Below, one piece after another: positions 20,100 through 30,288 of a DNA stretch of 64,000 nt. Under the pieces are notes generated by a model. That model saw nothing but the letters and a program-made list of their open reading frames with translations, did no database searches and was not told where the DNA came from. The translations under genes and the position numbers were made by a program. The DNA comes from Closterium sp. NIES-65 (taxonomy: Eukaryota > Streptophyta > Zygnematophyceae > Desmidiales > Closteriaceae), in the NCBI GenBank assembly GCA_948144175.1, contig CANXME010000233.1:1116001-1180000 (forward strand). Direction: 5' to 3'. Each line of letters starts with the position of its first letter. Positions within the stretch are counted from its first letter, which is position 1.

Positions 20100-22155
20100 C
20101 TCATTGCCTACTCCTGCTCCCTACACTTAGAAGCCCGGAGGTCTTATGAAGCGTCGTGAGCCAGCGTCTCGTCATGCGTTGCCTGTTTGCATTGTGCGTA
20201 CTGGTCCTTGTATTCCATGTCCGCGTCCTCCTCCTGTCCCCGGCACACACCAGATAGCACTTCGTCCTTCCTCTGTTCCACTGCGTATCCCTCTGCCTTC
20301 TCCTCCTACGTCCTCCCTTGCTGACGGTCCGGACCCGGAGTCTGACTTACTTCATGCTGCCAGCCCTTCTATCACGCGTCTCCTAGCCACTGTCGTCAGT
20401 GACCCTTCCTATGAGTCCACTACTGTGTCTACCTTAGTTGCTGAGCTTGTCAACTTTGCTGCTCGCTGTCGTTTAGACTACGCCGCTAGTCTTGTTGCTG
20501 GATCAAAGTGTGTCTGTCCTTCGTCCGTCGGAGGTGAGTGCGCTCTTGGCACGGATGTCTTTGAAGATTGGCAGAAGGACTTTGGGTGTTTCGTGACTGA
20601 TGTACCTCATCTAGTGTCTGTGGTGATTGTACCTGAGGGAGACCCGGATGCACCAGACATCCCAACCCTGCGCTCTTATGTAGAGGTGATAGAGGGTCCC
20701 TACTTTGTCTTAGTGGCAAACAGCCATGGACGCAGAGATGGCATCCTGGAAGTCCACTAGCCCTTACGTCAACGAGGTTCCCCCACCTAGGGCGAACATC
20801 GTTAGTGGGATGTGGATTTTCAGGGTGAAGCGACCGCCGGGTTCTCCACCTGTCTTCAAGGCGCATTACGTTGCACGAGGCTTCAGTCAGCGATAGGGAG
20901 TTGACTTCTTCAAAACTTGCATGTCGCTACTCAGCGTGACTACGAGCTTCACTCTCTTGACTTCAACACTGCTTTCCTACAGGGCAACCTGCACGAGGAG
21001 ATCTGGCTGTGCCGCCCACTTGGCTTCACTGGGTCGTTCCCTGCAGGTACCCAGTGGAGCCTCCGGCGGCCAGTCTACAGTCTCCGCCAGGCGCCTCGCA
21101 AGCAGCACGACACATTGAGGACGTCGCTTCTGGCTCTTGGGTTTGCTCCTTCGACTGCTGACCCGTCGCTGTTTCTATGCACCGACACTTCGCTGCCGCC
21201 GTTCTAAATCCTCGTGTACGTCAACGACTTGGTTGTTTTCACTGCTGACACTGCTGGACTGGCCAACTTTAAGTTGGAGCTGCAGAAGAGACACACGTGC
21301 ACAAACTTGGGTGAGCTACGTAGCTATTTTGGCTTGCAGATCACTCGGGACAGAGCACAGTGCACCATTACCCTGACTCAGTCACACATGGTGCAGCAGG
21401 TCCTTCAGTGCTTCGACTTCACGTACTCCTCGCCTCAGGCCACTCCTCTATCTACTCGCCACTCGCTCTCAGCTCTGCCTTCGGTTGAGTCCGTAGGGCC
21501 AAGTGGCCCGTATCCAGAGCTTGTGGGCTGCCTCATGTAACTGATAACCTGCACTCAACCTGACCTTGCATACCTTTTTAGCATCCTTGCACGCTACGTT
21601 GCGCCCGGGAGACACCGACCAGAGCACTGGAAGGCTGCTAAAAGGGTGATGCGCTACTTGTGCAGTACGTCAGGCATGGGGCTCGTGCTTGGAGGACGGG
21701 CTTGAGTTGTCCTCACTGGTCACGCGGACGCTTCTTGGGTTGACGACTTGGCTACGCAACGGTCGTCACAGGGTTACACCTTCAGTCATGGCTCCGGCTC
21801 TGTTTCGTGGTGGTCTACACATTGGACTTCTGTTCTCAACGCCAGTTGTGAGGCTGAGATCTATGCCACGGCCATGGCTGCATAGGAGTTACGCTGGCTC
21901 ACCTACCTGCTGACCGACTTGGGCGAGCCGCCTCGTTCTCCTCCATTTCTGTACGTCGACAACAAGGCCGTGATTGCCTTGTGTCAGGAGCACAGACTGG
22001 AGCATAGAACAAGGCGCATCGCTCTGTGCTACTTCCTTGCTCAAGAGTTGCAATAGCGTGGTGAGCTTCGTCTTGTTTACGTGGTCTCTCAGGCCAACAT
22101 TGCTGATATCTTCACCAAGGCACTTCAGCCTTGTGATCATCCGCGTTTCTCTACT
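20100..22155 (+). pseudogene. pol: A pol: RT and RNase H, heavily decayed
   Basis: Linker end and RT entry (REPASRHALPV...TSSLADGPDPESDLLHAASPSITRLLATVVSD) lead to TAG near 20713 at the SSQWQ-equivalent position. The RT has lost about 45 bp (QTFSPTPKMTTLRVLLH) at 20911-20925, the same loss as in Y. A TAA replaces Tyr just before the catalytic box, and the box itself is YVND (21217-21228) instead of YVDD. RNase H pieces (HADASWVDDLATQRSSQGY, SCEAEIYATAMAA) carry more stops, including TAG 22054-22056 from CAG. The frame breaks at about 22155, where element C enters. Confidence 0.88.
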
Positions 22156-22164
22156 GATCATCAC

Positions 22165-23480
22165 CATGCCGAAACTCTCGCTAAGCTAGCAACAGGTAGT
22201 GTGGATCCAGGTGATCAGCACCTTAGTGACCTCACCCTTGCAGCTCAAGGGGAAGACTGTGGTGTAACGCGAGTAGTCGTCAACGACCAGCAGAAAGTAA
22301 TGCTCATGGCCCTATCCACGAACGCGGGCTGGGCCCCACACGTCCATTTGGAGAGTCTGCAGGGGAGCCTCTGTCGGAGGGAACGAGGAGTGAGGAGCGG
22401 CGCGCTGCCGTCCCTTGACGCAAGGAACGCAGGTAGGGGCAGGCCCCGAGGGGAGGGGAGGGGCAGACCGGGGGAGACCAGTAACAAGGACACGGGAGGC
22501 CATACCTCGGAGACGCGGCAGGGAGGGGTGACCAAGGCAGTGGTGCCAAAGGAGATTCCGGTTTGACAGTAGATGACACGAGCAGGGGGCGGACTCCGGA
22601 TCAGACCTGGACACGGCAGCAAACACTTGACCAGACGCGGCTACCTGACCAGACTTAGCAACTTGAGAAGACTCAGTAGTTAGTGTGTACAGGCTCGACC
22701 CAGGCCGACGGGTGAACGTGGCCAGGTGGCAGCCTATCCGAGTACACGTACAGTGGGTCACCCGCTGACTCGCAGGAGTGAACTGGTCAACCCACACGTC
22801 CTGGAGGTCAGCTCCACTCACCAAGTTGGTAGAGAACGAGGGGAGGTGAAGACATAACAGTGAGCCAGACGGGACCGCCAGACACGGCAGAACCGTAGAG
22901 GAGTGCGCAAGGACTGGGCCCCCAAAGGGGTCCGCCAGGGAGACAGCAACCGGTCGACTGAGCGGCGTGAGTGTGGTGCTATCGCGAAAGAAGGAGCGGG
23001 AAGCACCTGAGTCAAGCGTGAAGGTGTGCAAGGCCTCAACAGGCGCAGTACCTAAGAGAGCAGACTCACTAGTTCCTGGAGCAGCAGACTCACTAGCACC
23101 TAGAGTAGCAGCCTCTATACTTCGGTCGGGCGGCACACACAGGTAACAGTCACCCTCAGCACTACAATTACAGCATACATGGCAGCAAGGATAGCATTGT
23201 AATCAAGATCAAAGATAGCAACGCCAGAATTAAGCAGATCAGCCCAGCGAGGGAGCTCATTGGCGTCAGGAAACTGTGCACGCCAGGCGTCAGTTAGGCA
23301 ACCAAAACATCGCTGCGTCGTGTGTGGCAGCCCGCACGTCTCCCCACGATGCTCGCTGGTGCGGAGAACATAAGCGCAGGGACCAGCACCCCCAGACCTC
23401 CCACGCCCAGCGTACCACTCACGAAGCTGCTGGGGCGACGGGGCCTCATGGGAACGCGGCTGCTACTGTCGTTGGCTACC
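22165..23480 (-). pseudogene. pol: C protease, pre-integrase and integrase start
   Basis: Minus-strand frame 23136-22312 is open for about 274 codons: HTFTLDSGASRSFFRDSTTL (aspartic protease, intact DSGAS), the spacer with THCTCTRIGCHLATFTRRPG, the HHCC-type pre-integrase domain (NLLWHHCLGHPSLPRL...CVPCVKG) and integrase MDVWGPARVRG. It stops at TAG 22314-22312 (Gln of GQGHERYF, CAG to TAG). Beyond the stop, integrase reads FCWSLTT/YSRYTTVFPL-like until the truncation. Upstream (23480-23300) is the zinc/REWY region, frameshifted. Confidence 0.85.
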
Positions 23481-23489
23481 GCCAAAGCC

Positions 23490-24448
23490 TCCACGCTACG
23501 CGGCTCCACCCCGACCAGCACCACCGCCGGTGCCTCCCCCACCGCCGCTGCCGCTGCCGCCACCTCCCCCACCTCCACGCCCACCCCCTCCGCCTCTTCC
23601 AGTGCCACCACTGCCGCCCCCGCCGTCCCCTCCACCACCCTTGCCCCCCTTGCGCTTGTCGCTGCGGCGCCTCCCACTAGGAGCAGATGCAGCCCCGACC
23701 TCCTCGGTGCCAACGAGGTCGACAGCAGCAGCAGAAGCAATAGAGGACAAAAGGGGAACGGGGGAACACCCCTCAAAGAAAGGGGCGCGATGGTCGTCGC
23801 GAGAAGCTCTTACAGCAACTATGCTAGTCTCAGCTATAATGAGGCGCTCCTCGAGCAGGTCAACAGTGAGCTCGGTGGGGCTAAGGGAGAGAAAGTGGTC
23901 CCTGACTGAGCGAAGAGAGTCAGGGAGATGGGTAACAAGGTAGAAGAGGGTGATGTACATGGGGGGGGGGGGGGGGGGGGGGGGGGGTTCTTGGCGAGAA
24001 ACTCGGAAGGAAGCGCAGCGCTGTAGAAGGTGTGACTAGTGCGGAGGTGAGTGATGAGGTCAGTGACTGCGGCAAAGGCAGCCAGGTTAGGGAACAAGTA
24101 CGGCAGCATGAGGCGACTGAGGACACTAGTGGCAGGGGAGGAGTAGCGTGCAACAACACCGTCATACAAAGACTTAGCAGTCTTATGCTGACCAAAGTGC
24201 GCGCGCTCAGCAGATGGCAGGTGACAACGAATAGCAAGGCGAGCAATAGCGTCACGAGTAGTCCACTGCGAGCGAACCGTACTATCACCATCGGTAGTGG
24301 GTGCAATAGAGGCGCCGGTCGTGTGATCGAAAAGCGAGACTCTGTCCCTAGAGTTGCACTGAAGATAGAGCTGCAAATCATCTACCCAAACTTTGAAATC
24401 GACCACACGACACTCAGCATCAAAGGTAAGAACAGTGGGGCTAGCCAT
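23490..24448 (-). pseudogene. gag: C gag with 27-base homopolymer
   Basis: ATG at 24448 starts MASPTVLTFDAECRVVDFKV, then DDLQLYLQCNSRDRVSLFDH, SQWTTRDAIARLAIRCHLPS, HFGQHKTAKSLYDGVVARYS and FLAKNPPP. At the proline codons the plus strand carries 27 consecutive G (23961-23987), i.e. C27 in the gene where 10 would keep frame, so reading shifts. After the tract MYITLFYLVTHLPDSLRSVR, DLLEERLIIAETSIVAVRAS and FEGCSPVPLLSSIAS are in another frame, leading into the Gly-rich linker (23500-23660). Confidence 0.87.
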
Positions 24449-25023
24449 GGCGACAGTAGCAGCAGCAGTAGCAGTAGGGCAAGGCGGTGCGGCTTGGCAG
24501 GGCGGCGCGGCTCGGCAAGGCAGTGTGGCTCGGCAGGGCGGCGCGGCTTGGCTGGGCGGTGCGGCTCGGCTAGGCGGCGCGGCGCGGTAGGCAGGCAGGC
24601 GCAGCGGCGTGCTTGGCAGGGCGGGCGCTTACCAAGGGCAGGTGTAGGGTAGGGCCGCGACGAGGCGGTAGTAGAGTAGGGCCGCGACGGGGTGTCAGCA
24701 GGGCAGGGCCGCGACGGGTGGCGGCAAGGCAAGGCCACGACGGGCGGCTAGGTTAGGCCGCGACGGGCGGCGACAGGGCAGGGCCGCGACGGGCGGCGAC
24801 AGGGCAGGGCCGCGACGGGCGGCTAGGTCAGGACCGCGACAGGGCTGTTAGGGCAGGGCCGCGATGGGCCGGGAGGGCAGGGCCGCTACTGGTGGCAGTA
24901 GGGCAGGGCGTGCGACGGCGCAGGTGAGGCAGGTGCGAAGCGCGCTTTGGGCAGGGCAAGAAAAACTATCGTGGTGGGCCCAAAAAAAAAAACGTTCCTA
25001 CTAGGGAACCTACTCTGAAACCA
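24449..25023 (-). repeat. C leader, primer site, hairpin and GGGCCC
   Basis: Read on the minus strand: primer site TGGTTTCAGAGTAGG from 25023, hairpin GTTCC...GGAAC (25009-24994), A/T run, palindrome GGGCCC (24981-24976), then a leader built of GCCCTGCC and CCGTCGCGGCC units (24930-24470) with a switch to CCGAGCCGC-like units near gag. No gene is supported in it. Confidence 0.75.
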
Positions 25024-25156
25024 TGTCAGAATGTATGAATCAAGAATGACTAGGATGATAGCATTACAGGGTTTGTATATGCAAAATCTAATTGGGCTGT
25101 ACCCTACAAGAAGTGCCCCACTGTAGCCTAGAGCATATAAATACATAGTTCTGACA
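25024..25156 (-). repeat. C 5' LTR (133 bp, minus strand)
   Basis: On the minus strand it begins TGTCAGAACTATGTATT at 25156 and ends ATACATTCTGACA at 25024. It has the TAGGCTACAGTGGGG core. No partner LTR remains. Confidence 0.88.
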
Positions 25157-25422
25157 GTGCCTACTTTGCCTCACTTGCTCACTTCTTGACTTTGCCTGTA
25201 CAATGATCTATATACTTATACTTGCATGCTTACATGTGCTAGGTTGTGATCACTATATTGCTTGTTCTCCTTTGTATATATAGCTCTGCATGTGAACTGG
25301 CCTTGTGGCCATTTCCTTGTGCTCAGACTGCGTGGTGACTTCGTGATCCACCCTGAGCTTGCTTTGCATTTCTTGACCGGTTTTGTGACCTCTTTTTCTT
25401 CCCCACTATGCCTATGGGGGTG
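25157..25422 (+). promoter_or_regulatory. A pol tail and 3' untranslated block
   Basis: GTGCCTACTTTGCCTCACTT resumes the last codons of A pol (VPTLPHLLTS, stop near 25189), then the conserved 3' block (ATGTGAACTGGCCTTGTGGC, GTGATCCACCCTGAGC) and the polypurine hairpin CCCCA (25401-25405) / TGGGGG (25415-25420). It shows that A and C are separate elements. Confidence 0.75.
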
Positions 25423-25552
25423 TGTCAAACTTATATGCTGCTTATTGTGTAGGCTGTAGTGGGGTAGCCCATATGGGGTACAACCCAATTAGGGTTTCTT
25501 ACTTGTACCCATCTTGCTAATAGTTCATTCATTCTTGTTCGTACTTCTGACA
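25423..25552 (+). repeat. A 3' LTR (130 bp)
   Basis: Starts TGTCAAACTTATATGC and ends CGTACTTCTGACA, pairing with the 5' LTR 17 kb to the left (about 6 mismatches). The palindrome GTAGCCCATATGGGGTAC is at 25464-25481. It is followed by target copy GAGTG. Confidence 0.93.
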
Positions 25553-25865
25553 GAGTGATCGCTCCTTCGCACAATCTACTGCTGGAATAACATGCTTTTG
25601 TGTCAAATAACATGAAAAACCATTATCGTTAAAAGTATCAATGAATTTGTTGGTGCAACACAAATGCTGGAAATTGCTATCCGTTGAAGAAACTGCAATT
25701 TCATGCCCATATATGAATTGTATATCACTCTGAGTTTGTTTACCTTCACAAAGTCGATCTAACAATTTTGCATATCAAATCTCCTCACGTTGTCGCAGTA
25801 ATCGTTGTAAGTTCAACGCGTTTTACGTGACTCCATACATTCAAGTCACTCGGGGATGCTGTAGC
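25553..25865 (-). pseudogene. PIF1-like helicase fragment (Helitron-type), cut by A
   Basis: The minus-strand translation reads LNVWSHVKRVELTTI, then after a frame change LRQREEI-stop-YAKLLDRLCEGKQTQSDI, then HLCCTNKFIDTFNDN and HVIPAVDC. This is the order of conserved blocks in the C-terminal half of PIF1-family helicases as found in Helitrons: an LW.F....L...RQ block, F..LL.R.R.G..T..D, HL..TN..V...N and a following AVD. One TGA (in REEI-YAKLL) and one frameshift break it; the block from 25765 to 25553 is open and would have continued past the insertion of element A into 8067-7898. It may be a host PIF1 paralogue or a decayed Helitron; the latter is likelier in this context. No Helitron termini (5' TC, 3' CTRR hairpin) were recognised. 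Confidence 0.6.
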
Positions 25866-26805
25866 CCCCTTGAACCCCCCGCCCGTACCTTATCCTCCTC
25901 CTCATCATTGCAACAACACATGCTGGGCGTGCCACATTGGGGTAGGGAAGAGGGGGGAGGGGGGGGGGGGAAGGGGGATTGGGGGGGTGGTGGGCAAGTC
26001 AAGGTAGTCTCTCATCCTCCCTCTACCTTCCGCTGCACATGTTCTCGCTACTCCTCCTCTGTTTCTCTCATTTTGTTTCGATCATCAAACAATAATTTGC
26101 CGCCATGTCTGTCGTTTTTTGGCGTGCTCACTCCCCTACGTGCATTCCGGGCACCCGCTGCAGGGGTTAAATCGCAGGTGGGCAACTGTTGTGTTAGTCA
26201 AAGCATAGTGGTCCCAGCTGCTTCTCGGTGACTAATCCCCTGTGGGTGACTGCCCCCTATGGGTGACTGCCCTCACGAGCTAGTCACAACTGTACATATA
26301 ACTGCATATTAGTGTGCTATCACTGATATTGGTGTTGTACCCCTTGGCCACCTTTCCTTGCTATATGTCTTGTACATGCCTCTATAGTGAAACCCCCTTC
26401 TCAATATTACGCTACTCTCACTACTTAAGCTACTCACGATACTTCAACAAACACCCCTAGGGGCTTATGGTTTTTTGGCCTTGTTTCTTCTAGAGGCTTA
26501 CAATTGGCTCTTTTCTTTATTGCCCCAGGGCTTGCAGAATGTGTGTACTCTATTGAAATACCAAGAAAATTCTTACATAGTTGCAATGACTTATTTCTTA
26601 AGATATAACAGTAACCTTTAAGCAAACCCTTTTAAGCGATACACCAGTCTATGCTTGACATAGTTGAGATTATGTGACAACAGATTTGCAGATGACACAA
26701 TTGTGGAATGAAACAACAATCGCCAGGTTGCTACTTCAAGGGGGTGATTTGGGGTCCTCCATGTGAGGGGATCTTTCTACTACTTGCTAATTCTTCACAT
26801 CTTTT
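25866..26805. other. Non-coding interval with long G runs
   Basis: About 940 bp between the helicase fragment and element E with no recognisable gene or LTR. A purine tract at 25945-25995 contains several runs of 5 to 12 G and is a candidate G-quadruplex. 26225-26280 has short GGGTGACTGCCC repeats. The 3' part (26380-26800) is AT-richer. The target copy CTTTT of element E is at 26801-26805. Confidence 0.5.
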
Positions 26806-26955
26806 TGTCAAAGTATATATATGCAATATATGTTTAGGCTGTAGTGGGGTAGCCAATATGGGGTACAGCCCCGTTTATGGTTTCATACTTGTACCCAACT
26901 CTTCCATAGTGCATTCATTCTTGCTGCTAGATTCTAATATGTTTTCAGAGCACTA
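26806..26955 (+). repeat. E 5' LTR (26806-26939) and primer site
   Basis: Starts TGTCAAAGTATATATATGC and ends GCTAGATTCTAATA (CA mutated to TA). TGTTTTCAGAGCA (26940-26952) is the primer site with one change from TGGTTTCAGAGC. Confidence 0.9.
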
Positions 26956-28120
26956 GGTCCGTAGGACTGTCTTTTTTTTTTGGGCCCACCTACCGTTGCG
27001 GTTACCGCGCTACCCCACGTGTTGTCCTGCGCATGCCTGCCTGCCCTGCCTTGTGACGTGCTGTGCTGCGCGCACCGTCCTGCAGCCCTCGCGCTGCCTC
27101 CTGCTGCCCTAGGCCAGCGCGCCGCCCCTGCAGGCCCGTACGGCCCGCGCGCCACCTCTGCAGGCTCGTAAGGCCCACACGCCGCCTCTACAGGCCTGTC
27201 AGGCCCACGAGCCGCCCGTGCAGGCCCGTCAGGCCCACGAGCCGCCCCTGCAGGCCCGTCAGGCCAGAACGCGGCCCCGCCTTGCCTCTGACGCGGCCGC
27301 ACCCAGCCTCTGACGCGGCCGCGCCCTGCCTTCGACGCGGCCGCGCCCTGCCTTCGACACGACCGCGCCCTGCAGCCGTCAGGGTCGCGCCCAGCCTCTG
27401 ACGTGGCCGCGCCCTGCCTTCAAAGCGGCCGCGCCCTGCCTTCAACGCGGCCGCACCCTGTCTTCGACGCAGCCGCGCCCTGTAGCCGTCGCGGCCGCGC
27501 CCTGCCTTTGACGCGGCCGCGCCCTGCGTGCTACAACCCCGCGCGTCGCACTACAGCCTCACGTGTCGCGCTGCAGCCCCGCATGTCACGTCAGCTGCCC
27601 GCACGTCGCGCTGCAACCCCGCGCGTCGCGGCTGCTGTCCTCGCGCAGCCCGCGGCGGCTTCGCGCGCTGCGTCCGCAGCTCGTGTTGCGCGCTGCAGGC
27701 CCACGCGCCGCGGCTGCCCCTGAACCAGCTATGCCGCCCCTGGTGCAGCCTCCCCTAGACCCTCGAGCAGCCGCCCCTGGACCCAGAGCAGCCGCCTTTG
27801 GCCTCTGAAGCAGCCGCCCCTGGTGCAGCCGCCCCCGGACCTTCGAGCAGCTACCCCTCGACCCAGAACAGCCACCCTTGGCCCCTGCAGCAGCCGCCCC
27901 TGGTGCAGCCGCCCCTGGACCCTCGAGCAGCCGCCCCTCGACCCACGACGCCGCCCTTGGACCCCGTGCAGCCGCCCGCCGAGCGCCGGCCTTGCTAACC
28001 CGGCGAGCGCCTGCTCTTCCCGCCACTTTTGAGCACCTGCCTTGTTAGCGCGTTGCCGCACCACCTGCCTGCCTGCCTGCCTGTCTGCCTGCCTGCCTGC
28101 CTGCCGCGCCTGCCTTGCCG
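26956..28120 (+). repeat. E leader: hairpin, GGGCCC, three repeat arrays
   Basis: Hairpin GTCC-GTA-GGAC (26957-26967), T10 run, GGGCCC (26982-26987). Then arrays with distinct units: CAGGCCCGTCAGGCCCACGA (27130-27260), CGCGGCCGCGCCCTGCCTTC (27280-27530), GCGCGTCGCGCTGCAGCCC (27535-27700) and CAGCCGCCCCTGGACCC (27750-27990), ending in TGCC repeats at 28065-28110. None encodes a supported protein. The leader is unusually long because it abuts the zinc region without an intervening gag core. Confidence 0.8.
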
Positions 28121-28179
28121 GTGCTGCTAATTCTGTTACTACAGCTAGGCTACTGCTACTGCTACTGCTGCTACTGGCG

Positions 28180-30288
28180 GTGGCCAGATGCAGCTCCAGG
28201 GACGTCCGCGCGAGTCTCTCACGCCCTAGCAGCTTCATGAGTGGTACGCTAGTCGGGGTTGTGGTGGTAGCCGTCGTAGCTGTCGCCCTGGAGCTGGTCA
28301 ATTGGGAGCGTCTGGCGGTCGCTAGCTGCAGCTACAGCGGCGTCCACGTGAGACACTTACGTCTCAGCAGCTTCACGAGTGGTACGCTCAGAGTAGAGGA
28401 TCTTTGAGTACCGTTCGCTATCCGTACATCATTCGCGCAGGTGATCGGACGGGTCAAGCTTGCGGGACACTTAGTCACACCCAGTCCCGTTGCTTTGCCC
28501 GTCTGAGCGACGCCTGGCATACCGAGTTTGGCGACGAGGCTGAGCTCCCCTACTAGGTGGAGCTGCTTGGGCAGAGGATAGATATATTTGCTTTTGACTA
28601 TGATGCTATTCTCACTGCCATGTATGCATTGCCTACTAGTGCTGACCGTGCCTGTTACCTGTGCGTACCGCCTAACCCAGGTATAGAGCCTGCTGCTCTT
28701 GGTGCTGGTGAGGCTGCTGCTCTAGGGGTTAGTGCGTCTCCTGCTCTGGGTACTGGTGAGGCTGCTGCTCCAGGTGCTGGTGAGTCTGCTCTCTCTGGTA
28801 CTGCGCCTACTGAGGCCTTGTACACCTTCACACTTGACTTAGGTGCTTCTCGCTCCTTCTTTCACGACAGCACCACCCTCATGCCGCTCAGTCGGTTGGT
28901 TCCAGTCTCCCTCACAAACCCCTCTGGGGGTCCAGTCCTTGCGCACTCCTCTACGGTCCTGCCGTGGCCGGCAGTCCCATCTGGCTCCCAGTCAAGTCTT
29001 CCATTCGCCTCGTTCTCTACGAACTTGGTGAGTGGTGATGACCTCCAGGACCAGTGGGTTGACCAGTTCACTCCTGGAGGTCAGTGCGTGACCCACTGTA
29101 CGTGCTCCCGGACTGGCCGGCACCTGGCCACGTTTACCCGTGCGCCTAGCTTGAGTTTGTACACACTGACTACTGTGTCCCCTCAACTTGCTGCGTCTAC
29201 GTCTGTGTCAGGTCAGCTAGCGGCCCCCTGCTTGTGTCGCGCTTTGTCGCACCAGACCCTCCTTTGGCACCACCACCTTGGTCACCCCTCGGTGCAACGA
29301 CTTCATAGCATGCACCGCCATGTCCTTGTCTCTGGTCTTCCCAGGGTTCTCCCTCCCCTCCCACCCTCACCTGCTCCTCCCTGTCTTGCATGTGTCGAGG
29401 GGCGGCAGTGCGCCGCTCCTCACTCCTCATTCCCTCCCATAGAGGCTTCCCTACAGACTCTCCACCTGGACGTGTGGGGCCCAGCCCGCGTCCATGGACA
29501 GGGCCACGAGCGGTACTTCCTGCTGGTCATCGACAACTACACGCGTTACACCACGGTCTTCCCCTTGCAGCGCAAGGGGGATGTCCCTGATGTTCTGATC
29601 ATCTTGATCCGCGCTGTTCGTCTCCAAATCCGCGAGCGGTTCGGGACGGATTTCCCCATCCTACGTCTGCACTCTGACAGAGGTGGTGAGTTCTCCTCCA
29701 ACCTCTCAACAGCCTTCTGTGCGGAGCACGGCATCCACCAGACGTTCACGCTTCCGGACTCTCCGTAGCAGAATGGGGTTGCTGAGCGCCGCATTGGCTT
29801 AGTCATGGAGGTCGCTCGTACCTCCATGATCCATGGGGCTGCCCCCCATTTTTTGTGGTCGTTTGCGGTCCGGTACGCTGCGCATCAGGTCAAACTTTGG
29901 CCCCGTGTCTCCTTGCCGGAGACCTCGCCCACACTGCTGTGGACGGGGAAGGTTGGCGATGCGTCGCGTTTCCAGGTCTGGAGTGCTCGTACCTTTGTCC
30001 GTGATACCACCGCGGACAATCTCTCCGCCCGCGCTGTTCCCTGTGTCTTCCTTGGCTTTGTCCCTGACGCGCATGGCTGGCTGTTTTACCACCCCACCTC
30101 GTGCCGTGTCTTCCCCTCTCAGAACGTCACATTCGACGAGTCGGTTCCCTTTTACCGTCTCTTCCCCTACCGCACTGCCCCTCTCCCTCCCCCCGCCGCT
30201 CTTCCTCACTCCAGGTGCTCCCAAGGTAGACCCCCTCCCCGCTCCCGGTTCTACTCCTTTAGGTGTGTCTTAGGTTGACCCTCCCACC
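28180..30288 (+). CDS. pol: E pol: zinc region, protease, integrase
   Basis: A duplicated QQLHEWYA motif (28228 and 28365) precedes YPYIIRAGDRTGQACGTLSH, a zinc motif whose first Cys is Tyr. Frame 0 is open from 28557: LLGQRIDIFAFDYDAILTAM, protease YTFTLDLGASRSFFHDST (DSG changed to DLG), pre-integrase LLWHHHLGHPSVQRL...CLACVEG, integrase LHLDVWGPARVHGQGHERYF, LRLHSDRGGEFSSN and, after TAG 29766-29768 (CAG of SPQQNG), GVAERRIGLVMEVARTSMIH and FLWSFAVRYAAHQVKLWP. The frame changes to 1 near 30200 and meets TAG 30271-30273 (CAG). The catalytic D, D and E of integrase are all still encoded; the protease Ser-to-Leu change should impair it. Confidence 0.88.

Larger units (their letters stand above)
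22156..25156 (-). mobile_element. Copia element C, minus strand, 3'-truncated, in A
   Basis: Minus-strand element with an intact 5' end: LTR 25024-25156, primer site, leader, gag, protease and the start of integrase, but RT, RNase H and its 3' LTR are gone. The left junction is near 22155-22165, where A sequence (GATCATCCGCGTTTCTCTACT) meets C integrase. A itself lacks about a dozen bases across the junction compared with sister copies, so a deletion after insertion removed the 3' half of C plus adjoining A sequence. A resumes at 25157 (GTGCCTACTTTGCC). Confidence 0.85.
8068..25552 (+). mobile_element. Copia element A, container for B and C
   Basis: Full-length plus-strand copia element with LTRs at 8068-8197 and 25423-25552 (130 bp each, about 6 differences, near 4.6%). 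Flanks are GAGCG (8063-8067) and GAGTG (25553-25557), a 5-bp target duplication with one CpG-to-TpG change. It is opened twice: element B inserted in the zinc-motif codons (9775-17433, duplication AGTAC) and minus-strand element C inserted just before the pol stop (about 22160-25156). Without them A would be roughly 6.8 kb. A landed inside a PIF1-like helicase remnant. Confidence 0.93.
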
